Positions 1 through 6,787 of a stretch of 10,046 bases of DNA are shown here, one piece after another (positions within the stretch are counted from its first letter, which is position 1; each line of letters opens with the position of its first letter). Source of the stretch: JAIPAH01 sp964345255 (GTDB lineage Bacteria; Bacteroidota; Bacteroidia; Bacteroidales; JAIPAH01). Below the pieces are notes generated by a model. It was given only the letters and a program-made list of their open reading frames with translations, ran no database searches and was not told where the DNA came from. Position numbers and translations under genes: made by a program. The stretch lies in NCBI GenBank assembly GCA_964345255.1, contig CAYFQK010000114.1:1-10046 (forward strand), read 5' to 3'.

Positions 1-76
1 ACCAACCAGCATGATATTAAGATGGATGCCGTCATCACTGACTCCTGACAGACCTGCTAACTTTTTTAACCCGCTT
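1..76. other. left-edge non-assigned segment
   Basis: This short stretch lies downstream of the minus-strand phosphatase gene. On the plus strand, frame 1 is open from the window edge for 15 codons (TNQHDIKMDAVITDS) and stops at TGA 46-48. That could be the last codons of a plus-strand gene converging on the phosphatase, but 15 codons are too few to decide. A run of six T follows at 62-67, without a convincing stem before it. No other signal is seen. Confidence 0.2.
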
Positions 77-889
77 CTATCTGCTAAAGCTTTTCAAGCT
101 ATTAAGCTTAATACGTATTTTCTCTTTCCTGGTGGCTCCATACTTATAATCTATGGCAGCGCCTTCCCATTCGCCATACATGGCATTTGGCAGTACAATA
201 AATTTTCCACCAAAAGCTTTTTGCAACGAATCGGTGGCCACATAGCGCTGCTTCACGCTTTTGCCTTCAAAAACCTCCGAAAAATCGTTCAGGTTATCGC
301 CAATAAGCATGATCACATTATGATCGTCAGCAATCTTTTGTCGCCGTTTTTCTTTCCCCGAAGTAGTGGTCTTTAAGTAAAGATGCTTTTGACTAGCCTG
401 CGGGAAACCGTGCTTCTTAAGGTTCGACAAGGTATATTGCCTGAGAGAATCATGCCTGTTGGATACATAAAACAAAGCAATTCCTTTTTCGTCGGCATAC
501 TCCAAAAAATCAAGGGCACCGGGAATAGGGCGTGCCTCTTCCTGCTTAATCCACTCTGCCCAATAAGTAGGATACGATTCATTATTCAGTATGAGCTTAG
601 CCTCAAACGGACTGTTATCAAGAACCGTTTCGTCAATATCGAGTATTACTGCCTGCCTTTTACCTAACCCTGCTTTCCTTAGTTCCCTGTCGAGTTGCAT
701 TTTTGCTGTGTTGAATGCCTGAAAAGTCAGGGCCCTTATTTCAGCAGCCGTTTGATGGTACAAAGTGGATTGCAGGATAGGAAGGTTTTTATCGCCGTCA
801 TCCCCTGTAGCTTGTTCAGATGTGCTTTTATGAACTGTGCAGGAGGATAAAATTAAAACAAGTAAAGCAAAAGCTAAATAATTTTTCAT
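77..889 (-). CDS. 5'-nucleotidase/acid phosphatase, lipoprotein e(P4) family (HAD superfamily)
   Basis: Predicted outer-membrane-anchored phosphatase of 270 residues that removes phosphate from nucleoside monophosphates; family members such as Haemophilus e(P4) help salvage NMN and nucleotides. The N-terminus MKNYLAFALLVLILSSC is a lipoprotein signal with lipobox LSSC and lipidated Cys17. HAD motif I is ILDIDETVLDNS, with nucleophile Asp84 and acid/base Asp86; the motif II region is FYVSNRHDS (about residues 130-138); the metal-binding motif is GDNLNDF (187-193). Length is typical of the family. An in-frame ATG at 922 would add 11 charged residues before the signal peptide and overlap the upstream gene, so the ATG at 889 is preferred. 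The upstream small gene ends 2 bp before this start, which implies co-transcription and probably translational coupling. The family call is firm; substrate preference is inferred. Confidence 0.93.
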   Translation of the reverse strand: MKNYLAFALLVLILSSCTVHKSTSEQATGDDGDKNLPILQSTLYHQTAAEIRALTFQAFNTAKMQLDRELRKAGLGKRQAVILDIDETVLDNSPFEAKLILNNESYPTYWAEWIKQEEARPIPGALDFLEYADEKGIALFYVSNRHDSLRQYTLSNLKKHGFPQASQKHLYLKTTTSGKEKRRQKIADDHNVIMLIGDNLNDFSEVFEGKSVKQRYVATDSLQKAFGGKFIVLPNAMYGEWEGAAIDYKYGATRKEKIRIKLNSLKSFSR

Positions 890-891
890 AC

Positions 892-1146
892 CTAAGCGCT
901 TTGTTCTTTTTCCTTTTTCCACTCAACGATTTTATGCTGGTAAGCGGCTATTGTTGCAGCTGATATGGTTTCCTGCACTTCGCTTTTTCCAACCCATCCA
1001 TTTCCCTCGTTAATATATTCTGTTTCCAGCATTTTTTGTAAATGCGTGAGGTTGAATGAAGGATCGTTTTCTTTTTGCCGGTCCACATAATCACACACTG
1101 AATTAAAAACTTCATCGTACTTTCTTTCTATTGATTTATCTGTCAT
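892..1146 (-). CDS. small conserved-looking protein of unknown function
   Basis: This is an 84-residue soluble protein that I do not recognise. It has no signal peptide and no membrane segment. It is highly charged and looks mostly helical: an acidic/basic N-terminal helix (residues about 5-27, one Cys at 18), a middle segment LTHLQKMLETEYINEGNGW, and a C-terminal helix ending in KIVEWKKEKEQSA. There is no zinc, helix-turn-helix or catalytic motif. The start ATG at 1146 is preceded by TAAGGTGTT, giving a passable AAGG Shine-Dalgarno 4-5 bases upstream, and no alternative upstream ATG is evident. It ends 2 bp before the phosphatase ATG, so the two form a tight operon. The spacing, strand and RBS make it a likely real gene; any functional link to phosphatase or nucleotide salvage is only contextual. 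Confidence 0.75.
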   Translation of the reverse strand: MTDKSIERKYDEVFNSVCDYVDRQKENDPSFNLTHLQKMLETEYINEGNGWVGKSEVQETISAATIAAYQHKIVEWKKEKEQSA

Positions 1147-1179
1147 AACACCTTACTATTTTGAAATAAAAACACCTTA
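1147..1179 (-). repeat. 9-bp direct repeat upstream of the small gene (AACACCTTA twice)
   Basis: The plus-strand string AACACCTTA occurs at 1147-1155 and again at 1171-1179, 24 bp apart start to start (about two helical turns). Read on the coding (minus) strand it is TAAGGTGTT; the copy next to the ATG doubles as the ribosome-binding site. A related string, AACACCTA, lies at 4811-4818 upstream of nifJ. It could be an operator half-site or coincidence. Confidence 0.3.
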
Positions 1180-1197
1180 TTGCCCTATTTGTTCCAT

Positions 1198-1226
1198 AAA
1201 AAAAGAGGCGCCACACAGCGCCCCTT
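1198..1226 (-). terminator. intrinsic terminator of nifJ
   Basis: On the minus strand, AAGGGGCGC, loop TGTGTG and GCGCCTCTT form a 9-bp stem with one G-U pair. Beyond the G-C core the strand runs into seven consecutive T (1204-1198). It begins 22 bp after the nifJ stop codon. The GC-rich stem plus U-tract is a classic rho-independent terminator, and it separates nifJ from the small-protein/phosphatase unit on the same strand. Confidence 0.9.
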
Positions 1227-1248
1227 CATATTGGTGGATATTATTATT

Positions 1249-4200
1249 CTATTGCTCTTTAGAGAAATCCATCTCGGCCATTCGTTTGTAGCTGTTATAC
1301 CGCCACTTGGCATCCTCTTCAGCTTGCTTAAAGAGTTTTCTGGCCTCTTCAGGGAATCCTTTCTTGAGAGCAGTGTAGCGTACTTCTCCTGCAAGGAAAT
1401 CCTGGAATTTAGACCAGTCAGGCTCCTTAGAGTCAAGCGAGAAGGGGTTCTTACCTTCCGCCTCAAGTAATGGGTTGTAACGATAATTCTGCCAGTATCC
1501 GGCTTCTACTGCTTTCTTCTCTTCAGTCTGCGTCTGATCCATACCGGCACGAATACCGTGAGCGATACATGGCGAATACGCAATAATCATGGATGGACCA
1601 GGATAAGCTTCCGCTTCTTTCATTGCTTTAAAGAACTGCGATTGACTTGATCCCATCGCCACCTGTGCTACGTATACATACCCATAGCTCATGGCCATCA
1701 TACCAAGGTCTTTCTTCCGACTTTTCATACCTGAGGCTGCAAACTTAGCCACAGCCCCCGCAGGAGTGGCTTTTGAAGCCTGTCCACCGGTATTGGAGTA
1801 AACCTCGGTATCAAGTACCAGTACGTTGACATCTTCACCCGAAGCCAGCACATGGTCGAGGCCGCCGTATCCAATGTCATAAGCCCATCCGTCACCGCCA
1901 ATAATCCAGTTGGATTTCTTCACGAGATACTGGCGAAGCGCCAGGATATCTTTGGAAAACTGATCGCTGCTGTTTTGAATCGCATCCAGCACTTTGGCAG
2001 AGGCATCTACTGACTGCTGCGCATCATCTTTGCTGTCAATCCATTCCTGGAAGGCTGCCTTTTGATCTTCAGTAGCCCCATTGTCCATAGCTCTTTTCAT
2101 GATATTGGCGATTCTTGCACGCTGGTTATTAACAGCGATAGCCATACCATATCCATATTCAGCGTTATCCTCAAAAAGCGAATTAGCCCATGCGGGACCA
2201 TGTCCGCTTTCATTGTTGACGCAATAAGGTGTGGATGGCGCCGAGCCTCCCCAAATAGAGGAACATCCTGTAGCATTGGCGATCATCATACGCTCACCGA
2301 AAAGTTGTGTGATGGCTTTCACATATGATGTCTCACCACATCCGGCACATGCTCCTGAAAATTCGAACAATGGCTGTGCAAACTGAGAATTCTTAACGGT
2401 TTTATCCTTAGGAACAATATTGTCTTTATAACTTACGTGATTGGCAAAGTAGTCCCAGCGTTCTATCTCTTCCTTCTGATCTTCGAGAGGCTTCATCACC
2501 AACGCTTTTTCCTTGGTAGGACATGCATCAACGCAATTACCACATCCGGTACAATCCAGCGGGCTTACCTGGATAACATATTGCAACCCTTCAAAATTCT
2601 TTCCTTTGGCTTTAAGTGTCGGTTTACCTTCGGGCATATTAGCCATCTCTTCTTCGTTAATCAGCCATGGCTGAATAGAAGCGTGAGGGCAGACAAAAGC
2701 ACACTGATTACACTGAATACAGAGATCAGGTTGCCATTCGGGTATTTCAACAGCAACCCCGCGCTTTTCATATTTTGTAGTTCCCTGCGGGAAGGTTCCA
2801 TCTTCGCGACCAACAAATGCGCTTACTGGCAGATCATCGCCTCTCTGGGCATTCATCGGAAGCACTACATTTTTAACAAATTCGGGAACATCGGCTTCCA
2901 CCGTATCATCTTCAGGACTGAGTTTTGACCACTCTGAAGGAATCTCTATTTTATGGACATTTTCGCTTCCTTTATCCACGGCAGCATAGTTCATATTCAC
3001 AATATCCTCGCCCTTCAGACCAAATGTTTTCTTAATGGCTTTCTTCATTTCATCAACAGCCTGCTCATGAGGTATAACCTCAGCGATTTTGAAAAACGCA
3101 GACTGCATGATTGTATTGGTTCTTCCCCCTAATCCAATTTCTGTAGCTATTTTGGTTGCATTAATAATATAAAACTTAATATCATTATCGGCGAGGTACT
3201 TCTTCATCGAGTTAGGCAGATGCTTTATAGTCTCCTCTTCGTCCCAGATACTATTCAGCAGGAACGTGCCGCCTTTCTTCAGGCCACGAAGCATATCATA
3301 TTTACCAAGATATGCAGGCACATGGCATGCCACAAAGTCAGGGCTGTTAACCAGGTAAGGAGATCCAATAGGATAGTCTCCGAAACGCAGGTGCGATATG
3401 GTTACCCCACCCGACTTCTTAGAGTCATAAGAGAAGTAAGCCTGAGCATATTTATCTGTATTTTCACCAATTATCTTAATAGAATTTTTGTTGGCGCCTA
3501 CGGTACCGTCTGAGCCAATACCCCAGAATTTTCCTTCAAAAGTGCCTTCCGGGACCACAGAGATATCTTTACCAACAGGTAGAGAGAGATAAGTAACATC
3601 ATCTTCAATCCCAACTGTGAAACCATCTTTAGGCTCTTTCATTCTCAGGTTATCATAAACGGCTACGATTTGTGCAGGCGTTGTATCTTTGGAAGAGAGG
3701 CCATAGCGTCCGCCAACTATGAGCGGTTGCTTTTCTCTTTTATAATATACGTTTCTCACATCCTGATAAAGTGGCTCTCCAACAGCTCCGGGCTCTTTAG
3801 TGCGGTCGAGAACGGCAATTCGCTTAACAGTATCGGGCATCGAATCAAGGAAGTGTTTGATAGAGAATGGACGATAAAGGTGAACAGAAATCATCCCTAC
3901 TTTTTCACCATTCTTCACTTTGTGATTTACCACCTCTTTAATGGTTTCTGTGACCGAACCCATAGCTATAATAACTTCTTCAGCTTCAGGGTGACCTACA
4001 TAGTTAAATAAATGATAATCCCTGCCGCATAGCTTGGATACTTCCTGAAAGTATTCCTCCACCACATCAGGTACAACATCATAAAACTTATTAACAACTT
4101 CCCGCGTCTGGAAGTAAATGTCAGGATTTTGAGCCGTACCTCGTGTAACAGGATGCTCCGGATTTAGGGCATTGTCACGAAACTTCCGGACAGCATCCAT

Positions 4201-4794
4201 ATCGAGCAGATGCTGAATATCTTCTTTGTCAAAATATTCTGCTTTCTGAATTTCATGTGAAGTACGGAATCCATCAAAAAAGTGGAGGAAAGGTATGCGG
4301 GTTTTAATGGCTGCAAGGTGTGCAACACCTGCAATATCGAGGATTTCCTGGATACCACTTGTTGCAATCATTCCAAAACCAGTCATACGGGTACTCATAA
4401 CGTCAGAGTGATCTCCAAAAATGGAGAGGGCCTGAGCGGCAATACTTCTTGCACTTACGTGAAAAACACCCGGCAGCAACTCTCCGGAGATTTTATACAT
4501 GTTGGGTATCATCAGCAGCAACCCCTGGGAAGCTGTGAATGTGCTTGTTAGGGCGCCACCTTGCAAAGCACCATGAACGGCTCCGGAGGCTCCCCCTTCA
4601 GATTGCAGTTCGGATACTTCTACTGTCTCGCCAAAAATATTTGTCCTTCCATTAGCAGCCCACTCATCCACATATTCTGCCATAGGAGAAGATGGAGTAA
4701 TAGGATATATTGCAGCCACTTCACTGAACATATATGCCACATGTGCCGCTGCATAGTTTCCGTCACAAGTGATAAATTTTTTCTGTTCTTTCAT
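1249..4794 (-). CDS. nifJ: pyruvate:ferredoxin (flavodoxin) oxidoreductase, single-chain
   Basis: Complete 1181-residue cytoplasmic homodimer-type PFOR, catalysing pyruvate + CoA + oxidised ferredoxin to acetyl-CoA + CO2 + reduced ferredoxin with TPP and three 4Fe-4S clusters. Visible domains: N-terminal pyrimidine-binding domain with YPITPSSPMAE (30-40) and VSARS (113-117); domain II about 260-390; CoA-binding/gamma domain starting GIGSDGTVGANKNS (425-438); a bacterial-type two-cluster ferredoxin insert with C692/C695/C698/C702 and C748/C751/C754/C758; and the TPP domain with GDG at 967-969 and SNTGGQ (1000-1005). The TPP-proximal cluster ligands are C816, C819, C844 and C1076, matching the Desulfovibrio africanus spacing. 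The chain stops about where the oxygen-protective C-terminal extension of the D. africanus enzyme would begin, so that extension appears absent. Monocistronic, with its own terminator. The name nifJ is historical; no nitrogen-fixation genes are nearby. Confidence 0.98.
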   Translation of the reverse strand: MKEQKKFITCDGNYAAAHVAYMFSEVAAIYPITPSSPMAEYVDEWAANGRTNIFGETVEVSELQSEGGASGAVHGALQGGALTSTFTASQGLLLMIPNMYKISGELLPGVFHVSARSIAAQALSIFGDHSDVMSTRMTGFGMIATSGIQEILDIAGVAHLAAIKTRIPFLHFFDGFRTSHEIQKAEYFDKEDIQHLLDMDAVRKFRDNALNPEHPVTRGTAQNPDIYFQTREVVNKFYDVVPDVVEEYFQEVSKLCGRDYHLFNYVGHPEAEEVIIAMGSVTETIKEVVNHKVKNGEKVGMISVHLYRPFSIKHFLDSMPDTVKRIAVLDRTKEPGAVGEPLYQDVRNVYYKREKQPLIVGGRYGLSSKDTTPAQIVAVYDNLRMKEPKDGFTVGIEDDVTYLSLPVGKDISVVPEGTFEGKFWGIGSDGTVGANKNSIKIIGENTDKYAQAYFSYDSKKSGGVTISHLRFGDYPIGSPYLVNSPDFVACHVPAYLGKYDMLRGLKKGGTFLLNSIWDEEETIKHLPNSMKKYLADNDIKFYIINATKIATEIGLGGRTNTIMQSAFFKIAEVIPHEQAVDEMKKAIKKTFGLKGEDIVNMNYAAVDKGSENVHKIEIPSEWSKLSPEDDTVEADVPEFVKNVVLPMNAQRGDDLPVSAFVGREDGTFPQGTTKYEKRGVAVEIPEWQPDLCIQCNQCAFVCPHASIQPWLINEEEMANMPEGKPTLKAKGKNFEGLQYVIQVSPLDCTGCGNCVDACPTKEKALVMKPLEDQKEEIERWDYFANHVSYKDNIVPKDKTVKNSQFAQPLFEFSGACAGCGETSYVKAITQLFGERMMIANATGCSSIWGGSAPSTPYCVNNESGHGPAWANSLFEDNAEYGYGMAIAVNNQRARIANIMKRAMDNGATEDQKAAFQEWIDSKDDAQQSVDASAKVLDAIQNSSDQFSKDILALRQYLVKKSNWIIGGDGWAYDIGYGGLDHVLASGEDVNVLVLDTEVYSNTGGQASKATPAGAVAKFAASGMKSRKKDLGMMAMSYGYVYVAQVAMGSSQSQFFKAMKEAEAYPGPSMIIAYSPCIAHGIRAGMDQTQTEEKKAVEAGYWQNYRYNPLLEAEGKNPFSLDSKEPDWSKFQDFLAGEVRYTALKKGFPEEARKLFKQAEEDAKWRYNSYKRMAEMDFSKEQ

Positions 4795-5174
4795 AATATT
4801 TGATATTTAGAACACCTATAAATAAGGTTGTTATCCTGTTTGAATTTCATCGCGAAGTTAAAAAATAAAGGAATCGTTTTTTTTATAAATAACGCCATAT
4901 CGGTAATTTATATCGATTTTAGATTGTCTGCAAACGATTGAATAGTGTAATAATCAGATTAAAAAGTGGTTGTTATGTAGCTAATTATTCTTGCATCGAA
5001 TTAAGGTATTAGGGATAAATAATTTGACAACAGTAAAGATAATCGTATATTACATCAATTCTGAAAATCTAATCAACAAAATCTTGAAGCAGTGTTGAAA
5101 ATAATTACCTCTCGGACTTTGAGATAAAGAACGGGGTGCTTACATTTGCTATAAGGTTTAAAATCCCAGAATCA
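4795..5174. other. divergent intergenic region between nifJ and the lipoprotein gene
   Basis: About 380 AT-rich bases separate the diverging genes. No open frame here looks coding. Contents: an AACACCTA string at 4811-4818 close to the nifJ start; TAACTTCG on the minus strand (4860-4853), a 7/8 match to the Bacteroidota -7 element TAnnTTTG but without a clear -33 partner, so the nifJ promoter is not assigned; eight T at 4877-4884; an 8-bp inverted pair AATCGTTT (4872-4879) / AAACGATT (4932-4939), which may be chance; TTGACA (5024-5029), 16 bp, TATATT (5046-5051), which resembles a sigma70 promoter on the plus strand; and the better promoter at 5118-5148, listed separately. Confidence 0.6.
5118..5148 (+). 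promoter_or_regulatory. Bacteroidota-type promoter for the lipoprotein gene
   Basis: TTTG at 5118-5121 and TACATTTG at 5141-5148 are separated by 19 bp. The known Bacteroidota primary-sigma consensus is TTTG at -33 and TAnnTTTG at -7, about 19-21 bp apart, so both elements match perfectly. Transcription would begin near 5155, giving about a 20-base leader to the ATG at 5175. This also argues against the earlier GTG at 5136, which would fall inside the promoter. Confidence 0.7.
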
Positions 5175-6722
5175 ATGAAAAAATACCGAACCATAATCCA
5201 CTTTGCTGCTTTATTCGCCATAACTGCTTTTCTCATGTATGGTTGCACTAAAGAAGTAGACCCACCTGTTGCCAGTTTTACTTATGAGCCGGAAGTAGGT
5301 GATGTAAACGATCCCATCAATTTTGATGCAAGCGAGAGCGATCCCGGAACATGCGATAACTGTCAAATTGTAAAATACTACTGGGATTGGGAGAATGACG
5401 GAAATTGGGACCTAATCACGGAAAGTAGTACAGCCAGCCATGAGTACAATGCGGCCGATACGTATACGGTAGCATTAAAAGTGCGAAACAGCCAGGGCTA
5501 TACGAATGCTGAAACAGTGACCAGAGATATTGAAGTAGGAGGTGGCGGAAGCAACCAGTCTCCTTCGAAACCGTCGGTTGCTTCTCCTCCAAATGGAGTT
5601 GCCGGTGCCCCCACCAGCCCAACGCTCAGTTGGTCTGCCTCTGATCCGGATGGGGATCCCCTGCTCTACGATATTTACCTGGGCGTCAACTCACCCCCCC
5701 AGCTCATAAAACAGAATCATGAGAGCACGACCTACGAAAGCAGTCAGCTGGAAGAAAATACCACCTATTTCTGGAAAATAGTAGCTAAAGATAATAATGG
5801 AGGAGAAACAGCCGGCAACGTCTGGTCTTTCACCACAGAGGGCACAGGCCCAGGAGTTAACAGGCCTCCAAACCCACCCACATCCCCTTATCCAGAACCC
5901 TATTCACAAAACCGCCCGCTGAACCAACTGCTGGAGTGGGAAGCCAGCGACCCAAATGGTGATGATTTAAGATATGAAGTGTTCTTCGGGCAAACAGAAG
6001 AACCTCCCCTGGTGGCTGTGGATATCACCTCAAACTCTCATAACCCCGGCGGTGCTGATGGTCTTGAACCTAATACTACGTATTACTGGAAAATTAAAGC
6101 CAAAGATGCTGATACGGTTACAGAGAGTGAATTATGGCAATTTACAACCGGAACCAGTACCTTAACCTGTCCCTCAGAAATAACAGACCCGAGAAACGGT
6201 AATAGCTACAAAACTGTTCAGATAGGTATGCAATGCTGGATGGCGGAAAACCTCAACTACGGTGAACTTCTGGAGGGCGGTACTCCCTCGGATAACAACC
6301 TGGCTGAAAAATTCTGCTATGATGATAACGAAGCAAACTGTGATGAATTTGGTGCGCTATATCAATGGGATGAGATGATGAATTACGTTGATAATGAAGA
6401 GATAACCGCGATTTGCCCCGAAGGATGGCATATCCCTTCAGAAAAAGAATGGCATCGCCTGGTGAATTACCTCGGCGGAAATTTTGAAGCAGGAGGAAAG
6501 CTTAAAGTAGGCGGCTCAACAGGTTTTGATGCGCTTATGAGTGGAACACGTAATAGTGGCGGAACTTATGAAATGCTTAATTTGAAAGGGTTCTACTGGT
6601 CTTCTACAAGTCAGGAGGGTGATAAGGCTATGCAGGTACATTTTGACAACAACCTCAACGGCGTATATTATAACTACAAAGATAAGGGCTATTCGAACGC
6701 CCTGCGGTGCGTTAAAAATTAA
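5175..6722 (+). CDS. surface lipoprotein with PKD, two fibronectin-III-like repeats and a C-terminal FISUMP domain
   Basis: A 515-residue predicted lipoprotein; no enzymatic function is evident. The signal peptide ends in lipobox MYGC, giving lipidated Cys24. A PKD-like domain follows (about 30-121) with ASFTYEP, YYWDWENDGNWD and a C-terminal HEYNAADTYTVALKV strand; it carries a C60-x2-C63 pair. After a GGGGS linker come two Fn3-like repeats (about 127-222 and 230-326), each with the signatures SDP(D/N)GD, TTYxWKI(V/K)AKD and W(S/Q)FTT. The C-terminus (about 331-515) is a Fibrobacter succinogenes major paralogous domain: GNSYKTVQIGMQCWMAENLNY, ICPEGWHIPSEKEW, SGTRNSGG, FYWSSTSQ and a terminal LRCVKN. 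It holds six Cys. The start is set by the lipobox and promoter; a GTG at 5136 would bury the signal peptide. The architecture suggests cell-surface binding or adhesion. It probably shares a transcript with the downstream thioredoxin-like gene. Confidence 0.92.
   Translation: MKKYRTIIHFAALFAITAFLMYGCTKEVDPPVASFTYEPEVGDVNDPINFDASESDPGTCDNCQIVKYYWDWENDGNWDLITESSTASHEYNAADTYTVALKVRNSQGYTNAETVTRDIEVGGGGSNQSPSKPSVASPPNGVAGAPTSPTLSWSASDPDGDPLLYDIYLGVNSPPQLIKQNHESTTYESSQLEENTTYFWKIVAKDNNGGETAGNVWSFTTEGTGPGVNRPPNPPTSPYPEPYSQNRPLNQLLEWEASDPNGDDLRYEVFFGQTEEPPLVAVDITSNSHNPGGADGLEPNTTYYWKIKAKDADTVTESELWQFTTGTSTLTCPSEITDPRNGNSYKTVQIGMQCWMAENLNYGELLEGGTPSDNNLAEKFCYDDNEANCDEFGALYQWDEMMNYVDNEEITAICPEGWHIPSEKEWHRLVNYLGGNFEAGGKLKVGGSTGFDALMSGTRNSGGTYEMLNLKGFYWSSTSQEGDKAMQVHFDNNLNGVYYNYKDKGYSNALRCVKN
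5563..6153 (+). repeat. tandem Fn3-like module pair within the lipoprotein gene
   Basis: Two protein modules of about 96 residues share the ordered motifs PTSP, L(S/E)W(S/E)ASDP(D/N)GD, LxY(D/E)(I/V)(Y/F)xG, L(E)xNTTY(F/Y)WKI(V/K)AKD and W(S/Q)FTT (first about residues 130-222, second about 232-326). The DNA has diverged more than the protein, which points to an old module duplication or independent acquisition, not a recent tandem copy. Confidence 0.75.
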
Positions 6723-6727
6723 TCAAT

Positions 6728-6766
6728 TAATACAAAACGGAAGAAACAATCTTCCGTTTTGTATTA
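6728..6766 (+). terminator. perfect 16-bp intercistronic hairpin
   Basis: TAATACAAAACGGAAG (6728-6743) is the exact reverse complement of CTTCCGTTTTGTATTA (6751-6766), with the 7-base loop AAACAAT. It starts 6 bp after the lipoprotein stop and ends 21 bp before the next ATG. The descending arm contains GTTTTGT but is not followed by a T-run, so it could be a partial terminator, a processing site or an mRNA-stabilising element. No Bacteroidota promoter fits between it and the downstream gene. Confidence 0.7.
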
Positions 6767-6787
6767 CACAAACAAGCTAACTTAACC

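Noticed and set aside
890..922. ATG at 922 as the start of the e(P4) phosphatase
   Set aside because: It would overlap the end of the upstream gene and prepend 11 charged residues to a standard lipobox signal peptide; the ATG at 889 gives the expected N-terminus.
2437..2928. 163-codon open frame on the plus strand opposite nifJ
   Set aside because: It lies wholly antisense to a strongly conserved part of the PFOR gene (ferredoxin insert), has no promoter or RBS signal, and its translation resembles no recognisable protein.
1249..4794. nifJ as evidence of nitrogen fixation
   Set aside because: The family is mainly a central fermentative enzyme, and no nitrogenase or nif accessory gene is present in the window.
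4877..4884. T8 run as a plus-strand terminator
   Set aside because: No stem precedes it and no plus-strand gene ends there.
4872..4939. 8-bp inverted repeat AATCGTTT/AAACGATT as a regulator site or hairpin
   Set aside because: The arms are 52 bases apart in AT-rich DNA and cannot be extended, so chance is the simpler explanation.
5136..5174. GTG at 5136 as an earlier start for the FISUMP lipoprotein, adding 13 residues
   Set aside because: It falls inside the predicted promoter (5118-5148) and would place extra residues before an otherwise ideal lipoprotein signal peptide starting MKKYR at 5175.
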